Of a DNA stretch of 61,196 bases, positions 59,206 through 61,196 are shown in pieces. Below the pieces are notes generated by a model. That model made no database searches and was not told the DNA's origin. It saw only the letters and a program-made list of their open reading frames with translations. How positions within the stretch are numbered: position 1 is the stretch's first letter; every line of letters starts with the position of its first letter. The stretch covers positions 1 through 61,196 of the forward strand of contig NZ_JSXI01000025.1 of assembly GCF_000803065.1 (NCBI RefSeq). Reading direction: 5' to 3'. Made by a program: the position numbers and the translations under genes. The DNA is from Sphingomonas sp. ERG5 (lineage in GTDB: Bacteria > Pseudomonadota > Alphaproteobacteria > Sphingomonadales > Sphingomonadaceae).

Positions 59206-59391
59206 AAACTCCCGCAGCTGCGGGAGTTTCTGCGGGAGAATGGTTTTTTGAGGGTTCTGCGGGAGTCTGCGGGAAAAGCTGCGGGAGTTTTGATGGATCC
59301 GCACGGGAGTTTTTCGGGGTGCTTGCGGGAATATCGGGAAATGGCGGGAGCGGAGGTCATGATCTGCTGACTCGGTCTGTTCGATTCAAAT
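59206..59391 (+). repeat. Dispersed word-repeat element, copy B
   Basis: It opens with a perfect 24-bp palindrome (59206-59229; half AAACTCCCGCAG). CTGCGGGA words follow, and the element ends at GATTCAAAT near 59391. It matches 5049-5233 in reverse complement. It lies in a 612-bp gap (59125-59736) that otherwise shows no gene. The right end is repeated inverted at 59430-59442 (ATTTGAATCGAAC against GTTCGATTCAAAT at 59379-59391). Confidence 0.75.
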
Positions 59392-59736
59392 GGTCCAACG
59401 AAGAACAAGAATGACGATGCCAGGGCGCGATTTGAATCGAACCCGGCATCCGATCGCGATGAGGAGCACAGCGTCCGCCAATGACGGTGCAGATATGGCA
59501 GGGCCGCCGCCTCGGCTCTGATACGAGCTGAAGGTTGGATCGGATCGTCTCAATTTTCGCGATGCAAACCTGTTCGACCGTGCGCCAACGTTCCTTTAAT
59601 GGAGCGCCGTGGGTCGATCGGCCGACTATCCCCGCCCAGTGGTCTGAGGGCATATAAGGCATTGCGCTTGGCGGCGGCGATAGCGGCTTGCCAATTTGCC
59701 CGCGTTCGGGAACGAGTGGCGTTCTGGAGGCAAGCG

Positions 59737-60153
59737 ATGACTCAGCCTGTGGAATCTGCAGATCGTGTTCGCGAATTGCTCCGGCGCAATCTTCAAGAGG
59801 TTTTTGGCGAAAGCGATGCGCAACGTCGACGTGCCGCGATTGACGAACTCTGGACGGATGACCCCGTTCTTTACGTTCCGCCCGGGATTATTGTCGGTCG
59901 CGACGCGATCAGCAAAGCCGCGGGCGATCTGCGGGCGGCACATCCGCATTTCGTCTACACCCATCATGGCGAACCGCAGGCGCTCCACAATGCGGGGCGT
60001 CTGGCGTGGGGTTCAGGCCCACGCGATGAAGCAGCCGCATATACAGGCTGGGACGTCATTCTCGTCAGGGATGGCAGAATTGCCGCTCTGTACGTCTTTC
60101 TAGATGAGGCTTCCGAAGAGTTTCGCCGGACAAGCGGCCAGCCCGGGGTTTGA
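59737..60153 (+). CDS. SnoaL/NTF2-like protein
   Basis: A 138-aa cone-shaped alpha+beta barrel protein. Recognisable pieces are NLQEVFGESDAQRRRAAIDELWTDD (N-terminal helices), VLYVPPGIIVGRDAISKAAGDLRAAHP, and GWDVILVRDGRIAALYVFLDE at the C terminus. Members are enzymes or ligand-binding proteins. The ATG at 59737 has GGAGG 6-10 nt upstream; an upstream open extension lacks support. No partner gene is adjacent. Confidence 0.88.
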   Translation: MTQPVESADRVRELLRRNLQEVFGESDAQRRRAAIDELWTDDPVLYVPPGIIVGRDAISKAAGDLRAAHPHFVYTHHGEPQALHNAGRLAWGSGPRDEAAAYTGWDVILVRDGRIAALYVFLDEASEEFRRTSGQPGV

Positions 60154-60286
60154 ATAGAGTTGAACCGTGCTGGCGATGCAATGGAAACTGCGAACCGCAA
60201 ATCAAAACTAATTAATAGACCCTGAGTATCGTTAAAGTATGCAAATACGGTGGAAATATTGTGATCTACTTTGGCTATATTTCATT

Positions 60287-60658
60287 ATGATCCTCAAGAT
60301 CAATATACCGATAATTGTATCTACATCATTGGTCGTGCTCTTATTGATCGCAGGTTGGTTTGGATATGACTCCTTAATTAACCGCCCTCAGCGGATTCGG
60401 ATGGATTTAATTGGAAAACCAATCGGTCACATTTCGAACCTCAAAGGTTATGATCCGGGTTCGATGTATTTTGGGGAAGGGAGGGAGCGTTGGACATACG
60501 CTCTAGTCGAGGGGGATGCTTCGCTCTTATCGAGAACCTGCAAAGACAAGATTTTTGATATATGCGATCTGGCGGTAAAAGATGATGCTGTTCGAAATGT
60601 TCAATATGCAGTCAGGATGAGCGGGAATGTTTTAATCGTAGAGGCGTGGTATCTTTAG
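60287..60658 (+). CDS. AT-rich orphan gene, membrane-anchored protein of unknown function
   Basis: Predicted protein of 123 aa with one N-terminal membrane helix (IPIIVSTSLVVLLLIAGWFGY) and a soluble part that contains CKDKIFDICDLAVKDD and NVQYAVRMSGNVLIVEAWYL. Its base composition and codon use (many AT-ending codons, ATA and TTA) are unlike the rest of the window and point to recent acquisition. An in-frame ATG at 60239 is an alternative start. I do not recognise a family. Confidence 0.6.
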   Translation: MILKINIPIIVSTSLVVLLLIAGWFGYDSLINRPQRIRMDLIGKPIGHISNLKGYDPGSMYFGEGRERWTYALVEGDASLLSRTCKDKIFDICDLAVKDDAVRNVQYAVRMSGNVLIVEAWYL

Positions 60659-60784
60659 GTATTGGGTGAAGTGCTATAGTTTGCTTGGTTTCTGAAAGAC
60701 TGTCATCGCAATATAGTTCTTCGATTGCATTCGCCCCTCCCCAAAAAGCGAAAGATATAGCTCCCAGGCTTCAGGAGACGAAGC

Positions 60785-61047
60785 ATGAGGCAGCAAAAGC
60801 GTCACAGCCTCATTCTCGGATGCCTCACCTTCTCATGCTGATACCGCCGCCTTGGCTCCGGCGCGCGTGGAACCCGGCCAGCTTCGTGCCAACAGCATCT
60901 CGGAAAACCGGATCAGCATCTCGCCGCTGCGCAAGATCAACGCCTATCTTCCGCCGCGTTATGCCGACCCTGGCAAGCGCTTCCCGGTGATCTCTTTCCT
61001 GTCCAGCTTCCTCGAGAATGAGACCGCCTCGGTTCGACTCGCGCAAC
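60785..61047 (+). pseudogene. Frameshifted remnant of a putative esterase
   Basis: The start MRQQKRHSLILGCLTFSC stops after 17 codons. A second frame then reads on through VEPGQLRANSISENRISISP and INAYLPPRYADPGKRFPVI, which resembles the start of secreted esterases of the alpha/beta hydrolase class. The similarity fades after SFLENETASVR (about 61029). The two frames meet near 60800-60836 and differ by one base. The rest to the window end (61048-61196) shows no clear gene, although an open frame reaches a stop near 61183. Confidence 0.5.
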
Positions 61048-61196
61048 GTCACCGTATTTCGAGCCCGGGAGGTTTGAGGCGGTCGCGCTGGGTGGGGGCC
61101 GGAAGGCGCAGTTTCGCGCTGATGCGGCTGTCAATTTTCCCTCTTGTCTCGCAGCCTGTTTGTGTGAGAACAAAAGGAGGGCGGGTTAACGGATAC

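Noticed and set aside
1..61196. Prophage, insertion sequence, integrase or toxin-antitoxin genes
   Set aside because: No transposase, integrase, phage structural or recognisable toxin-antitoxin protein was seen in any frame. Only short repeats suggest past mobility.

Overview
The window is GC-rich, densely coded alphaproteobacterial DNA, most probably from a Sphingomonas-like member of the Sphingomonadales. The evidence is the combination of a gsp type II secretion operon, an exosortase A (XrtA) exopolysaccharide locus with its full set of associated families, a ccmCDEFGHI cytochrome c maturation operon, a deoxyhypusine-synthase-like polyamine enzyme beside an ornithine decarboxylase, and short palindromic repeats of the kinds seen in sphingomonads. 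The genus is inferred; no rRNA gene is present.

Layout. 1-10.3 kb: gspD (5' end outside the window), gspEFG, a 418-bp gap holding a dispersed repeat, then gspHIJKLMN. GspH and GspJ carry 33-bp in-frame tandem repeats that multiply the prepilin leader. 10.4-11.6 kb: tRNA-His and an amino-acid dehydrogenase. 11.7-16.5 kb: ccmC-D-E-F-G-H-I; ccmA and ccmB are not here. 16.9-18.6 kb: ald and a divergent Lrp/AsnC regulator. 18.7-23.1 kb: kup, a 2H phosphoesterase, tRNA-Met, a cyclophilin and trxB.

23.1-40.5 kb is the XrtA locus. Two hydrolases and an acyl carrier protein run leftward. A ligase, a PLP decarboxylase, export and chain-length proteins, a tyrosine kinase, an outer-membrane barrel, an ATPase, a deacetylase, a FemAB-like protein, a glycosyltransferase, XrtA fused to an EpsI-like domain, and an amidotransferase run rightward. 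Together they should build, export and modify a surface polysaccharide and process PEP-CTERM proteins, although no PEP-CTERM substrate is encoded here.

40.6-49.6 kb is mixed: small secreted and membrane proteins, the two-gene polyamine operon, a threonine dehydratase, a P450, an ADP-ribosylglycohydrolase and an alpha/beta hydrolase. 49.6-52.2 kb holds two tandem cysteine desulfurases and a [2Fe-2S] ferredoxin. 52.5 kb holds the SRP RNA gene. 53-59.1 kb is housekeeping: dnaX, ybaB, a CAP protein, mtgA, rpoH, an rluD-like gene and a JAMM protease. From 59.1 kb rightward the sequence becomes sparse: a second copy of the dispersed repeat, a SnoaL-like gene, an AT-rich orphan and a broken esterase remnant.

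No integrase, transposase, CRISPR array or prophage was recognised. The most unusual observation is the reiterated prepilin leader in gspH and gspJ, whose 33-bp DNA unit also occurs once in gspI. Next come the word-repeat elements near 5.1, 16.6 and 59.2 kb and the promoter dyad at the SRP RNA gene.
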